Part shown: positions 9,815-20,787 of the stretch, piece after piece
Layout: each line of letters starts with the position of its first letter
Numbering within the stretch: position 1 is the stretch's first letter
NCBI GenBank assembly: GCA_019348355.1
Contig: JAHWJP010000009.1
Span: 1 to 44,516 of the forward strand
Reading direction: 5' to 3'
Length of the DNA: 44,516 bases
Source of the DNA: Actinomycetota bacterium
GTDB lineage: Bacteria > Actinomycetota > Actinomycetes > Mycobacteriales > SCTD01
Made by a program: the position numbers and the translations under genes
Notes under the pieces: generated by a model
Seen by the model: the letters and a program-made list of their open reading frames with translations, nothing else
The model's database searches: none
What the model was told of the DNA's origin: nothing

Positions 9815-11070
9815 TCAGCATGGACATCGCCGGGCCGGCCGGGCGCCTGGAGAGTGGAGCGCTCGGTCACCGGGTCCGGGCCGTCGACTGCTACTACCTG
9901 GCCCGGGCCGACCTGTCCGACGTGGCGGTGCTCGTGGTCCCGGCAGCGGTCGACCAGGAGCACCTGGCCCGCTGCCGCGGGGCGGTGCGCGGCTTTCTGG
10001 ACGGCGGCGGGGTGCTGGTCTTCGGCGGCCAGCTGCACCGGGACTGGCTGCCGGGCGGCTCGTCCTTCGTCCCGATCGACCCGCCGTCGCTGCAGGCCTA
10101 CCGGGTGACCGAGATCGCCGCGCACCCGATCTTCACCGGTGTCGAGGCCGACGACCTGACCTTTCGCCGCGGCGTGGCCGGCTTCTTCGCCCGGGGCCAC
10201 CACCCGCCGCCGCCCGGCGCCGAGGTGCTCGTCCGGCTGTCCGGCGGCGAGCCGGTGACCTACGTCGACCGCACCTCGACCGCCGGCACGATCGTGGTGC
10301 AGGCCACCGGCGACCTGCTGGGCTTCCAGGACGGTCAGGATCGCACGGCCGCCCGCATCCCCGGCCAGCTCCTCGACTGGGCGGTCGGCCAGGCCGCCGG
10401 GCCGGCGACCGCAAGCAGACCCGCCGGCGGGGGGCGTGGCATCGCCGCGGTGTACGGCGGCTCGGCTCCGCACCACCGCGCCCTCACGACGCCGAAGTAC
10501 GCCCGGCATCTGACCGGCGGGTTGGTCTACCTGCCCGAGCTCGCCGACACGGACCTCACCGGCTACGACGCGCTGCTACTGCCGGAGCGGCTGCATCGTG
10601 GCCAGCTGACCCGCGCCGCACCCGGCATCCTCGGGCTGCTCGAGGCCGGCGGCACGGTGATCGCGTTCACCGGCGGCGAGCCGCCCCCGGAATTCCTGCC
10701 AGGGGTGCGCTGGGAGCACCGGCCGACGAACTTCTGGTGGTGGCTGGAGCCGGGCGCCGATCTCGGCCTGGCGGCGCCGCACCCCGACCATCCGCTGTTC
10801 GAGCACCTCACGCTGCGCGACTGCACCTGGCACCACCACGGCGTCCTCGATCCGCCGGCGGGGGCGGAGGTCCTGGTCGCCCTGCCGACGGGCGAGGCGC
10901 TGCTCTACGTCGACCGGGTCAGTACCGGTGGCACCCTCGTCGTCTCGGCGCTCGATCCGCTCAGCCACTTTGGCAGCCACTTCATGCCGGCGACCGAGCG
11001 CTTCCTGGACGGCTTCCTGCCGTGGGCGGCCGGCGCCGTGGCCCGCGACCTGACCGGAGGGCGAGTGTGA
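9796..11070 (+). CDS. Tandem-duplicated GATase1/ThuA-like protein of unknown function
   Basis: SD AGGAGG with 5-nt spacing; two internally homologous halves (GAEVLVRLSGGEPVTYVDRTSTAGTIVVQATG vs GAEVLVALPTGEALLYVDRVSTGGTLVVSALD). Confidence 0.6.
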   Translation: MPDIAVISMDIAGPAGRLESGALGHRVRAVDCYYLARADLSDVAVLVVPAAVDQEHLARCRGAVRGFLDGGGVLVFGGQLHRDWLPGGSSFVPIDPPSLQAYRVTEIAAHPIFTGVEADDLTFRRGVAGFFARGHHPPPPGAEVLVRLSGGEPVTYVDRTSTAGTIVVQATGDLLGFQDGQDRTAARIPGQLLDWAVGQAAGPATASRPAGGGRGIAAVYGGSAPHHRALTTPKYARHLTGGLVYLPELADTDLTGYDALLLPERLHRGQLTRAAPGILGLLEAGGTVIAFTGGEPPPEFLPGVRWEHRPTNFWWWLEPGADLGLAAPHPDHPLFEHLTLRDCTWHHHGVLDPPAGAEVLVALPTGEALLYVDRVSTGGTLVVSALDPLSHFGSHFMPATERFLDGFLPWAAGAVARDLTGGRV

Positions 11071-11567
11071 CCAGCGTGCAGCTGATCGACCAGGGTGAGC
11101 TCCTCACGTACCGCTTCGAGGACCTGATGCGCTATCACGGTCCGCTGTTCCCCGGCGGGGTCGCCCACGCCTTCAAGGTCCTGGAGCGGGCGCTGCCGCT
11201 GTTGGGGCCCGACGGCCCGCCCGAGCGGCGGGCGATCCGGGTGGTCACCGCGTTCCGGGGCCCCGGCGCGCGGGATGCCTTCGAGCTGGTGACCCGGGCG
11301 GTGACCGAGGACCGCTACGTCGTCGACGCCGCCCTCGAACGACCCGACCGGGGGCGCGCGCTGGAGCGCTACGTCTTCGAGCTGGCCTGCCGGGACCGGA
11401 CGGTCACGCTGCTGCTGCGGGACGGGATCGTGCGGGACGAGTTCATCGAGCTGTCCCGGGCCCCGGACCGCACCGCCGATCAGGACCAGCGGCTCACCGT
11501 GCTCAAGCAGGAGATGGCCGAGCGGCTGCTGTCCCGTCCCGCCACCGAGGTCTACGACGTGGCCTGA
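11067..11567 (+). CDS. Conserved hypothetical, possibly FmdE-like fold
   Basis: GTG start overlaps previous stop; YHGPLFPGGVAHAFKVLERAL...DAFELVTRAV resembles the FmdE HG-x-CPG...DA-x-x-VTG pattern without the cysteines. Confidence 0.45.
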   Translation: MTSVQLIDQGELLTYRFEDLMRYHGPLFPGGVAHAFKVLERALPLLGPDGPPERRAIRVVTAFRGPGARDAFELVTRAVTEDRYVVDAALERPDRGRALERYVFELACRDRTVTLLLRDGIVRDEFIELSRAPDRTADQDQRLTVLKQEMAERLLSRPATEVYDVA

Positions 11568-11580
11568 CCGCAGCCGCCGG

Positions 11581-12774
11581 TCACTGCGGGACCACGACAC
11601 CCTCGCGCAGCATCCGGCGGGCCAGCACCAGCGCCCCCTCGGCGTCGAGGTCACCGACCTGCAGCTCCTCGGGGCAGGACGGGTCGGCGAGCAGCCGGCG
11701 CAGGGCCGGCTCGACGAGCAGCGGCAGGTCCACCTGCCGGTCCGGGAGCTGGAGCCGGACCCGGTCACCGTCGACGGTGAGAGTCGCCGCGACACCGCGC
11801 CGGGGGCGCAGCGCAGTGGTGGGACCGAGGTCGTGGATCGCCGCGGACTGAGCGAGCAGGGCCAGCGGCTCGGGCGGCACCGCTCGGGCGAGCCGGGCGG
11901 CCACGACAGTCTCGAGCTCGGCGGGGGGCAGCGCCTCCAGCCAGGCGGCGGCGCGGCGCAGCAGATCCGGCAGCGCCGCGCCGAGCCCGGCGGTCGGCTG
12001 CATCGGCAGGGCTTCGCGGAAGGCCGGCTCGTTGCCGGCGAGCGACACCGCGTCGCTCAGCACGTCGTACCAGGTCGTCGACAGCACCCCGACGGTCAGA
12101 TGCACGGAGTGCTCGTCGGTGGTCACGGCGGCGTGCACGTAGCCGCGCGGCAGGTAGAGGGCGTCGCCGGTCTCGAGCTCGATGTCGAGCAGCGGGTCGG
12201 CGCCCTCGGCGACGAGGTGGGCACCGGCCTCGGCTTGGGAGGCGAGCGGCAGGTGGAGCACCGGCTCGTGCACGATCCAGCGCTTGCGGCCGCTGACCTG
12301 CAGGACGAACACGTCGTGGGTGTCGTGGTGGAAGTCGAAGCCCTGGTGCTGGCCGCCGGGGGTGACGTAGGCGTTGCACTGGGTCGCGTGACCGAGCTCG
12401 GCGGCCAGCTCCCGGCAGAAGCGGGCGACCGGCGGATGCATGCGGTGCAGCGACTGCAGGACGAGGGTGGCGCCGCCGGCGTACTGCGTGGCCAGGCCGT
12501 CGCCGTCCACGACGTCCCCGATCCGGCGGCTGCCTGCGGTCACCGTTCGGGTGGGGGTGGGCAGCCCGCCGCCACCTGAGACGGTACGGAAGAAGGGCGT
12601 ACGCAGCGCCCGGTCCGCGACGAGCTCGTCGACGTCGTTGACCGACAACAGGTCCTCGAAGCTCGTCGGCAGTTGCTTGGCGCGGGACAGCAGAGGGGAG
12701 CGCGACCAGTGCTCGGCGGCGAAGGTCGCCGCGTCGAGATGGCTGCACCGGGCGAGCGAACTCGGGGACGGCAT
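11581..12774 (-). CDS. JmjC/cupin_4-family Fe(II)/2-oxoglutarate oxygenase-like protein
   Basis: AYVTPGGQHQGFDFHHDTHDVFVLQVSGRKRWIVHEP and DALYLPRGYVHAAVT (metal-binding HxD...H); GGAG upstream of ATG at 12774. Confidence 0.85.
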   Translation of the reverse strand: MPSPSSLARCSHLDAATFAAEHWSRSPLLSRAKQLPTSFEDLLSVNDVDELVADRALRTPFFRTVSGGGGLPTPTRTVTAGSRRIGDVVDGDGLATQYAGGATLVLQSLHRMHPPVARFCRELAAELGHATQCNAYVTPGGQHQGFDFHHDTHDVFVLQVSGRKRWIVHEPVLHLPLASQAEAGAHLVAEGADPLLDIELETGDALYLPRGYVHAAVTTDEHSVHLTVGVLSTTWYDVLSDAVSLAGNEPAFREALPMQPTAGLGAALPDLLRRAAAWLEALPPAELETVVAARLARAVPPEPLALLAQSAAIHDLGPTTALRPRRGVAATLTVDGDRVRLQLPDRQVDLPLLVEPALRRLLADPSCPEELQVGDLDAEGALVLARRMLREGVVVPQ

Positions 12775-12893
12775 CGGGCTCCAGGGATCGGCGCAGACCA
12801 GGATGTGGCGATCATGCCCGCCAGGCAGCGGGGGGTTGATCGCCACGTCCGGTCCGCGCGGCGACGGGTCGGGCTGCGAGGACCGTCCGGCCG

Positions 12894-13130
12894 CTAGGAG
12901 CTGTCGCTCTGGTCGGCGTCGCCGCCACCGCCGCTGTCGCTCTGGTCGGCGTCGCCCCCACCGCTGCTGTCGCCCTGGTCGGAGTCGCCGCCGCCGCCCG
13001 GGTCGCTGCCGGCCGGGTCGCTGCCGGCCGGGTCGACCTGCGTCTCGCTGCTGTCGCCCTGGTCGGCGTCGCCGCCGCCCGGGGTCGCGCTGGCTGTGGT
13101 GGTCATGTCCTCGTCGCGCAGCGTGCTCAC
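12894..13130 (-). CDS. Small acidic repeat protein (78 aa, Asp/Gly/Ser-rich), candidate modified-peptide precursor
   Basis: GGAGGTACGGC-GTG: strong SD with 6-nt spacer; repeated GGGDADQ(G/S)DSS units and DPAGS x2; synonymous codon variation between repeats. Confidence 0.6.
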   Translation of the reverse strand: MSTLRDEDMTTTASATPGGGDADQGDSSETQVDPAGSDPAGSDPGGGGDSDQGDSSGGGDADQSDSGGGGDADQSDSS

Positions 13131-13235
13131 GCCGTACCTCCGCTGGTCTCATCACTCCGACCGCGGGGCTCCGCGGTCGCGCTGCGAGCCCTGCCCCGTC
13201 TCGCGTCGGGCATTCCTCGCGGCCGCCCCTTCGCC

Positions 13236-13291
13236 GATCTTCGCCGGTTGGCGGTCCGCGTCGGCGTGTCGGCGACCATCTGACGAAGATC
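13236..13291. repeat. GATC-bounded palindromic element B (56 bp, GATCTTCG...CGAAGATC)
   Basis: Reverse complement matches the element at 40311-40366 at 48/56 positions. Confidence 0.85.
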
Positions 13292-13356
13292 ACCGCTGAA
13301 GGTTGGCTGGGAGCGCGCCGATCGGGGTCTCCCGCCGCCCTGGAAGACTGGGCCCC

Positions 13357-14088
13357 ATGACTCGCGCGACGCTCGACAAGGACCCGGCCGAGGTCGCCGC
13401 CATGTTCGATGCGGTGGCGGCCCGCTACGACCTCGCCAACACGGTGCTGTCGCTCGGCCAGGACCGCGGTTGGCGCCGGGCCGTCAACGGCGCGCTCGAC
13501 CTGCAGCCCGGCGAGCGGGTGCTCGACCTGGCCGCGGGCACGGCGACGAGCAGTGCGGCGCTGGCGCGTACCGGCGCCGATGTCGTCGGCTGCGACTTCT
13601 CCCTCGGCATGCTGCAGGTCGGCCGGGCGGCGCAGCACGAGGGGGTGGAGCTGGTCGCCGGGGACGCGCTGCACCTGCCCTTCGCCGACCAGAGCTTCGA
13701 TGCGGTGACGATCAGCTTCGGGCTGCGCAACACCAGCGACGTCGACCAGGCGCTCGCCGAGCTGCTGCGGGTCACCAAGCCGGGCGGGCGGCTGGTCGTG
13801 TGCGAGTTCAGCCACCCGACCTGGCAGCCGTTCCGCACCGTCTACGTCGAGTACCTTATGAAGGCCCTGCCCGCGGCGGCCCGCCGGGTCAGCAGCGACC
13901 CGGCGGCCTACGTCTACCTCGCCGAGTCGATCCGGGCCTGGCCGGAGCAGGCCGAGCTGGCCGGCCAGCTCACCAAGATCGGTTGGAGGAAGGTGGGCTG
14001 GCGGGACCTCACCGGCGGCATCGTCGCCCTGCACCGCGCCGTCCGGCCGGCGAACGCACCCACCCCCGGTGATCCACGGAGAGTTTGA
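13357..14088 (+). CDS. menG: Demethylmenaquinone methyltransferase (UbiE/MenG family)
   Basis: [75 protein letters not shown]. Confidence 0.93.
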   Translation: MTRATLDKDPAEVAAMFDAVAARYDLANTVLSLGQDRGWRRAVNGALDLQPGERVLDLAAGTATSSAALARTGADVVGCDFSLGMLQVGRAAQHEGVELVAGDALHLPFADQSFDAVTISFGLRNTSDVDQALAELLRVTKPGGRLVVCEFSHPTWQPFRTVYVEYLMKALPAAARRVSSDPAAYVYLAESIRAWPEQAELAGQLTKIGWRKVGWRDLTGGIVALHRAVRPANAPTPGDPRRV

Positions 14089-14134
14089 GGTGGATTGCCG
14101 GAAAGAGAGCGCCTCGAAGTCCGCGTGGATCACC
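14068..14134. repeat. GATC-bounded palindromic element C (11-bp perfect terminal repeat GGTGATCCACG/CGTGGATCACC)
   Basis: Direct reading of 14068-14078 and 14124-14134; overlaps and supplies the 3' end of menG. Confidence 0.75.
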
Positions 14135-14281
14135 CGGGGGGCGGGGGGACACCGGGTGGGGGATCACCGGGTGGAGCCGCGCCGGGTGGGGGCGGGAGCC
14201 GGCCCGCGCAGCCGGATCCACCCCCCGCGGCCTACACTTGATCGTCAGAGCGTTCCGAAAGCGGCATCCGGGAGTACGACC

Positions 14282-15568
14282 GTGAGCACCCCCACCGTCG
14301 CCGGCGACGCGGATGTCATCGTCGTCGGCGCCGGCCCGGGCGGCAGCACCACCGCCGCGCAGCTGGCCTCGTCCGGGCTCGACGTCCTGCTGCTGGAGAA
14401 GTCCGGCTTCCCGCGCGAGAAGGTCTGCGGCGACGGGCTCACCCCTCGTGCGGTCCGCAGCCTCATCTCGCTCGGCATCGACGTCTCGACCGACAACGGC
14501 TTCATCCGCAACCGCGGCCTGCGCATCCTCGGCGGGGGCGTGCGGCTCGAGCTGCCCTGGCCGGAGCTGGCGAGCTTCCCGGACTACGGACTGGTCCGCC
14601 CCCGGCTGGACTTCGACGAGCTGCTCGCGCGCACGGCGCAGAAGGCCGGCGCCCGGCTGCAGGAGCAGACCACCGTCACCGGGCCGATGCTCGACGCCGC
14701 CGGGCGGGTCGTCGGCGTCACAGCGAAGCTCGGGCCCCAGGACGCGGGATCACAGCGTCTCGAGAAGTCCTACCGCGCACCGCTGGTCATCGCTGCGGAC
14801 GGCTCCAGCGCCCGGCTCGCCCTGAGCCTCGGCATCTCCAAGCGCGACGACCGGCCGATGGGGGTGGCGGTGCGGCGCTACTTCGAGAGCCCCCGCCACG
14901 ACGACGACATGCTCGAGTCGTGGCTCGAGCTGCGCAGCGAGAACGGTGACCTGCTGCCCGGCTACGGCTGGGTGTTCGGGGTCGGCGACGGCACCAGCAA
15001 CGTCGGGCTCGGCATCCTCAACACCACCAGGGCCTGGCAGAAGACCGACTACAAGGAGCTGCTCGCCCGCTGGACCGGTGCGATGCCGGAGCAGTGGCAG
15101 TTCGACGAGGCGCACGCGACCGGCCCGGTCCGCGGCGGCGCGCTGCCGATGGGCTTCAACCGCACACCGCACTACGCCCGAGGGCTGATGCTGGTCGGTG
15201 ACGCGGCCGGCGCGGTGAACCCGTTCAACGGCGAAGGGATCGCCTACGCCATGGAGTCGGGGCTGCTCGCCGCCGAGGTCGCGGCGCAGGCGCTGGCCCG
15301 CCCGGACGGCCCGGCGCGGGAGCGGGCGCTGCAGGCCTATCCGACGCAGATGAAGGCGGTCTACGGCGGCTACTTCACCCTCGGCCGGGTCTTCGTCTCC
15401 CTCATCGGCCACCCGCAGGTGATGGCCCTCGCGACCCGGCACGGGCTGCCCCGGCCGCTGCTGATGAAGTTCACCCTGAAGCTGCTGGCCAACCTGACCG
15501 ACCCCCGCGGCGGGGACAGCCTGGACCGCGTGATCAACGGTCTGTCCCGACTGGCGCCCGCTGCCTGA
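14282..15568 (+). CDS. Geranylgeranyl reductase family FAD-dependent oxidoreductase
   Basis: DVIVVGAGPGGSTTAAQLA, FPREKVCGDGLTPRAV, LMLVGDAAGAVNPFNGEGIAYAMESG. Confidence 0.92.
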   Translation: MSTPTVAGDADVIVVGAGPGGSTTAAQLASSGLDVLLLEKSGFPREKVCGDGLTPRAVRSLISLGIDVSTDNGFIRNRGLRILGGGVRLELPWPELASFPDYGLVRPRLDFDELLARTAQKAGARLQEQTTVTGPMLDAAGRVVGVTAKLGPQDAGSQRLEKSYRAPLVIAADGSSARLALSLGISKRDDRPMGVAVRRYFESPRHDDDMLESWLELRSENGDLLPGYGWVFGVGDGTSNVGLGILNTTRAWQKTDYKELLARWTGAMPEQWQFDEAHATGPVRGGALPMGFNRTPHYARGLMLVGDAAGAVNPFNGEGIAYAMESGLLAAEVAAQALARPDGPARERALQAYPTQMKAVYGGYFTLGRVFVSLIGHPQVMALATRHGLPRPLLMKFTLKLLANLTDPRGGDSLDRVINGLSRLAPAA

Positions 15569-15673
15569 GCCCCGCGACGCCCCGCCGATGCGCCAGGATG
15601 GCTAGGCTGCGCCGCAGTACAGACCGGTGCATGACCGGCACACCTACCGGCAGCGGGAGGAGGAGGTACGCAC

Positions 15674-16036
15674 GTGCTGAACAACTACGTGCCCATCCTG
15701 GTGATGTTCGTGCTCGCAAGCGGTTTCGTCGCGGTGTCGGTTGCGGGTGCGACGCTGATCGGCCCGAAGCGCTACAACCGGGCCAAGCTGGACGCCTACG
15801 AGTGCGGCATCGAGCCCACCCCGCAGCCGATGGGCGGCGGGCACTTCCCGGTGAAGTTCTATCTGACGGCCATGCTGTTCATCGTCTTCGACATCGAGAT
15901 GATCTTCCTGATCCCGTGGGCTGTCGCGTTCGACCAGCTCGGCCTGTTCGGCCTGATCGAGATGGCCCTGTTCATCGGCACCGTCTTCGTCGCGTACGCC
16001 TACGTCTGGCGGCGCGGCGGTCTGGAGTGGGACTAG
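15674..16036 (+). CDS. nuoA: NADH-quinone oxidoreductase subunit A
   Basis: YECGIEPTPQPMGGGHFPVKFYLTAMLFIVFDIEMIFLIPWA. Confidence 0.97.
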   Translation: MLNNYVPILVMFVLASGFVAVSVAGATLIGPKRYNRAKLDAYECGIEPTPQPMGGGHFPVKFYLTAMLFIVFDIEMIFLIPWAVAFDQLGLFGLIEMALFIGTVFVAYAYVWRRGGLEWD

Positions 16037-16039
16037 TCC

Positions 16040-16629
<590 letters not shown>

Positions 16630-16633
<4 letters not shown>

Positions 16634-17406
16634 GCGTGACCCCGCAGGGCTCCCCGCCCGCGCGCTCGAGCCCTGACGGCGAGGACGACACGACCGGGGT
16701 GGGCTCGGTCTCGAGCGCTCCCGAGCGGGCCGACGTGGTGAGCTCGGCGGTCGATGCCGCGCCGCCGCCCCGCCCCGCCGGCTCGGACATGTTCGGTGCG
16801 GCGCTCGGCGGCGACACGAGCGGTTACGGCGGTCTGGTCCGTAAGAAGGGTCCCGGCCTGTCGAGCGAGCGGCCCTACGGCGGCTGGTTCGACGAGGCCG
16901 TCGACGCGTTGGAGGAGTCCTATCGCGGCTTCGGCGACACGGTGACCCGCGTGGTCGTCGACCGCGGCGAGCTCACCCTGCATGTCCGGCGCCAGAGCGT
17001 GGCCGCGCTCTGCCGCTACCTGCGCGACAACGCCAACCACCGCTACGAGCTGCTGCTCGGCGTCTCCGGCGTGGACTTCCCCGACCAGGACGAGCGCCTG
17101 CACGTCGTCTACCACCTGCTGTCGATGACCTACCGTCGCCGGCTCCGCCTCGAGACCACCTGCAGCGTGGAGGATCCGCACGTCGCCAGCGTCGTGGGCG
17201 TCTATCCCACGGCCGACTTCCACGAGCGCGAGACCTGGGACATGTTCGGCGTGCAGTTCGACGGCCACCCGGGACTGACCCGGATCCTGATGCCGGACGA
17301 CTGGGACGGCCATCCGCAGCGCAAGGACTACCCGCTCGGTGGGGTGCCGGTCGAGTACAAGGGCGCGCAGATCCCACCGCCCGACGAGCGGAGGTCTTAC
17401 GCATGA
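16630..17406 (+). CDS. nuoC: NADH-quinone oxidoreductase subunit C
   Basis: [42 protein letters not shown]. Confidence 0.97.
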
Positions 17407-18734
17407 CGACGACGGACAGCCCGACCGAGGCCTACCAGGCCAGCTCCCGCGATACGACCGAGGGGACCGTCTACACCGTCACCGGTGGCGACTGGGACAC
17501 CGTGCTCGGGGCGAACCTCGACGAGGAGCGCATCGTCGTCAACATGGGGCCGCAGCACCCCTCGACGCACGGGGTGCTGCGCCTGGTGATGGAGCTCGAC
17601 GGCGAGACGGTCACCTCCGCGCGTACCGTCATCGGCTATCTGCACACCGGCATCGAGAAGAACCTCGAATACCGAAACTGGGTCCAGGGCGTCACCTTCG
17701 TGACCCGGATGGACTACCTGGCACCGATCTTCAACGAGACCGCTTACAGCCTGGCCGTCGAGAAGCTGCTCGGGGTCGAGCCGCCGGAGCGCGCCACGGT
17801 CATCCGGGTGCTGTGCATGGAGCTCAACCGCATCTCGAGCCACCTGGTGGCCTTCGCCACCGGCGGCCTCGAGCTCGGTGCGCTGACGGCCATGACGAAC
17901 GCCTTCCGCGAGCGCGAGCTCGTCCTCGACGTCCTCGAGATGATCACCGGCCTGCGGATGAACCACGCCTACATCCGCCCCGGCGGTGTCTCGCAGGACC
18001 TGCCGGCCGGCGCGGTCGAGAAGATCCGCGAGCTGCTCGAGATCCTGCCCGAGCGCTTCACGGGTCTTGACAAGATGCTCACCGGCAACCCGATCTGGCA
18101 GGCCCGCACCCAGAACGTCGCCCACCTGGACGTCCAGGGCTGCCTGGCCCTCGGCGTCACCGGCCCGATCCTGCGCTCGGCCGGCCTGGCCTGGGACCTG
18201 CGCAAGACCGATCCGTACTGCGGCTACGAGAACTACGACTTCGACGTGGCCGTCACCCCGGACGCCGACTGCTGGGGGCGGTTCCTGGTCCGCAAGCAGG
18301 AGTTGTACGAGTCGCTCAAGATCATCGAGCAGGCCCTCGACAAGCTGCGCCCCGGCCCGATCATGGTGGCGGACACCAAGATCGCCTGGCCGGCGCAGCT
18401 CGCGCTCGGGTCGGACGGGCTGGGACAGTCCCTCGACCACGTCAAGAAAATCATGGGTACGTCCATGGAGGCGCTGATCCACCACTTCAAGCTGGTCACC
18501 GAGGGCTTCCGGGTTCCGGCCGGGCAGGTCTACGTCGGGGTCGAGTCGCCCCGCGGCGAGCTCGGCGTCCACGCCGTCAGCGACGGCGGCACCCGGCCGT
18601 ACCGCGTGCACGTGCGCGATCCGTCGTTCACGAACCTGCAGGCCACGGCGGCGATGTGCGAGGGTGGCATGCTCTCCGACGCCATCGCGGCGGTCGCCTC
18701 GATCGACCCGGTCATGGGAGGCGTGGACCGTTGA
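17403..18734 (+). CDS. nuoD: NADH-quinone oxidoreductase subunit D
   Basis: [65 protein letters not shown]. Confidence 0.98.
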   Translation: MTTTDSPTEAYQASSRDTTEGTVYTVTGGDWDTVLGANLDEERIVVNMGPQHPSTHGVLRLVMELDGETVTSARTVIGYLHTGIEKNLEYRNWVQGVTFVTRMDYLAPIFNETAYSLAVEKLLGVEPPERATVIRVLCMELNRISSHLVAFATGGLELGALTAMTNAFRERELVLDVLEMITGLRMNHAYIRPGGVSQDLPAGAVEKIRELLEILPERFTGLDKMLTGNPIWQARTQNVAHLDVQGCLALGVTGPILRSAGLAWDLRKTDPYCGYENYDFDVAVTPDADCWGRFLVRKQELYESLKIIEQALDKLRPGPIMVADTKIAWPAQLALGSDGLGQSLDHVKKIMGTSMEALIHHFKLVTEGFRVPAGQVYVGVESPRGELGVHAVSDGGTRPYRVHVRDPSFTNLQATAAMCEGGMLSDAIAAVASIDPVMGGVDR

Positions 18735-19443
18735 CCGACCTCACACCAGCGCCGTCCGAGCAGCCACTGGCTGTTGCGCCGCTGTCGGAGCAGACGCGGC
18801 GTGAGTTGCGCCAGATCATCGCGCGCTACCCGCAGCCCCGCTCGGCGCTGCTGCCGATGCTGCACCTCGTGCAGTCCGAGCAGGGCTACGTCACCGCCGA
18901 GGGCATCACGGTGTGCGCGCAGGAGCTCGGCCTGACGCACGCCGAGGTCGGCGCCGTCGCGACCTTCTACACGATGTACCGCCGGAAGCCGGTCGGCGAC
19001 TACCACGTCGGGATCTGCACCAACACGCTGTGCGCGGTGCTCGGCGGCGACGAGATCCTCGCGCGGGTCAAGGACCACCTCGGCATCGGTCACAACGAGA
19101 CGACCGGGGACGGCCGCGTCAGCCTCGAGCACATCGAGTGCAACGCCGCCTGTGACTACGCCCCGGTCGTGATGGTCAACTGGGAGTTCTACGACAACCA
19201 GACGCCGGCCTCGACCGTCGAGCTGGTCGACGCCTGCCGCGCGGGCAGCCCGCCGCCGCCCACCCGGGGTGCGGACAGCCTGTGCACCTTCCGGCAGGCG
19301 GCGCGGGTGCTGGCCGGCTTCCCGGACGGCCGGGCGGGCGAGGGACTGCAGGCCGGGCCTCCCACCCTGGCCGGGCTCGAGCTGGCCAAGCGGCGCGGCG
19401 ACTCGGCCCCCGCCTACCCCTCTGACACGTCTCCGGAGTCCTG

Positions 19444-19444
<1 letters not shown>
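18731..19444 (+). CDS. nuoE: NADH-quinone oxidoreductase subunit E
   Basis: TTG start overlapping nuoD stop; [48 protein letters not shown]. Confidence 0.94.

Positions 19445-20783
<1,339 letters not shown>

Positions 20784-20787
<4 letters not shown>

Noticed and set aside
9711-11066. Upstream part of the 618-aa ORF in the frame of the FmdE-like gene
   Set aside because: Arg/Pro/Gly-rich out-of-frame translation overlapping the real 9796-11070 gene; only the part from the GTG at 11067 is credible.
12894-13081. Repeats considered as a CRISPR array or VNTR
   Set aside because: Units are short, degenerate and without unique spacers; in-frame coding with SD explains them better.
12775-14133. 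N-terminal extension of the 850-aa minus-strand ORF ending in the JmjC protein
   Set aside because: Overlaps menG antisense and the intergenic region; translation is artefactual (RRRPGRQQR...). Start placed at 12774.
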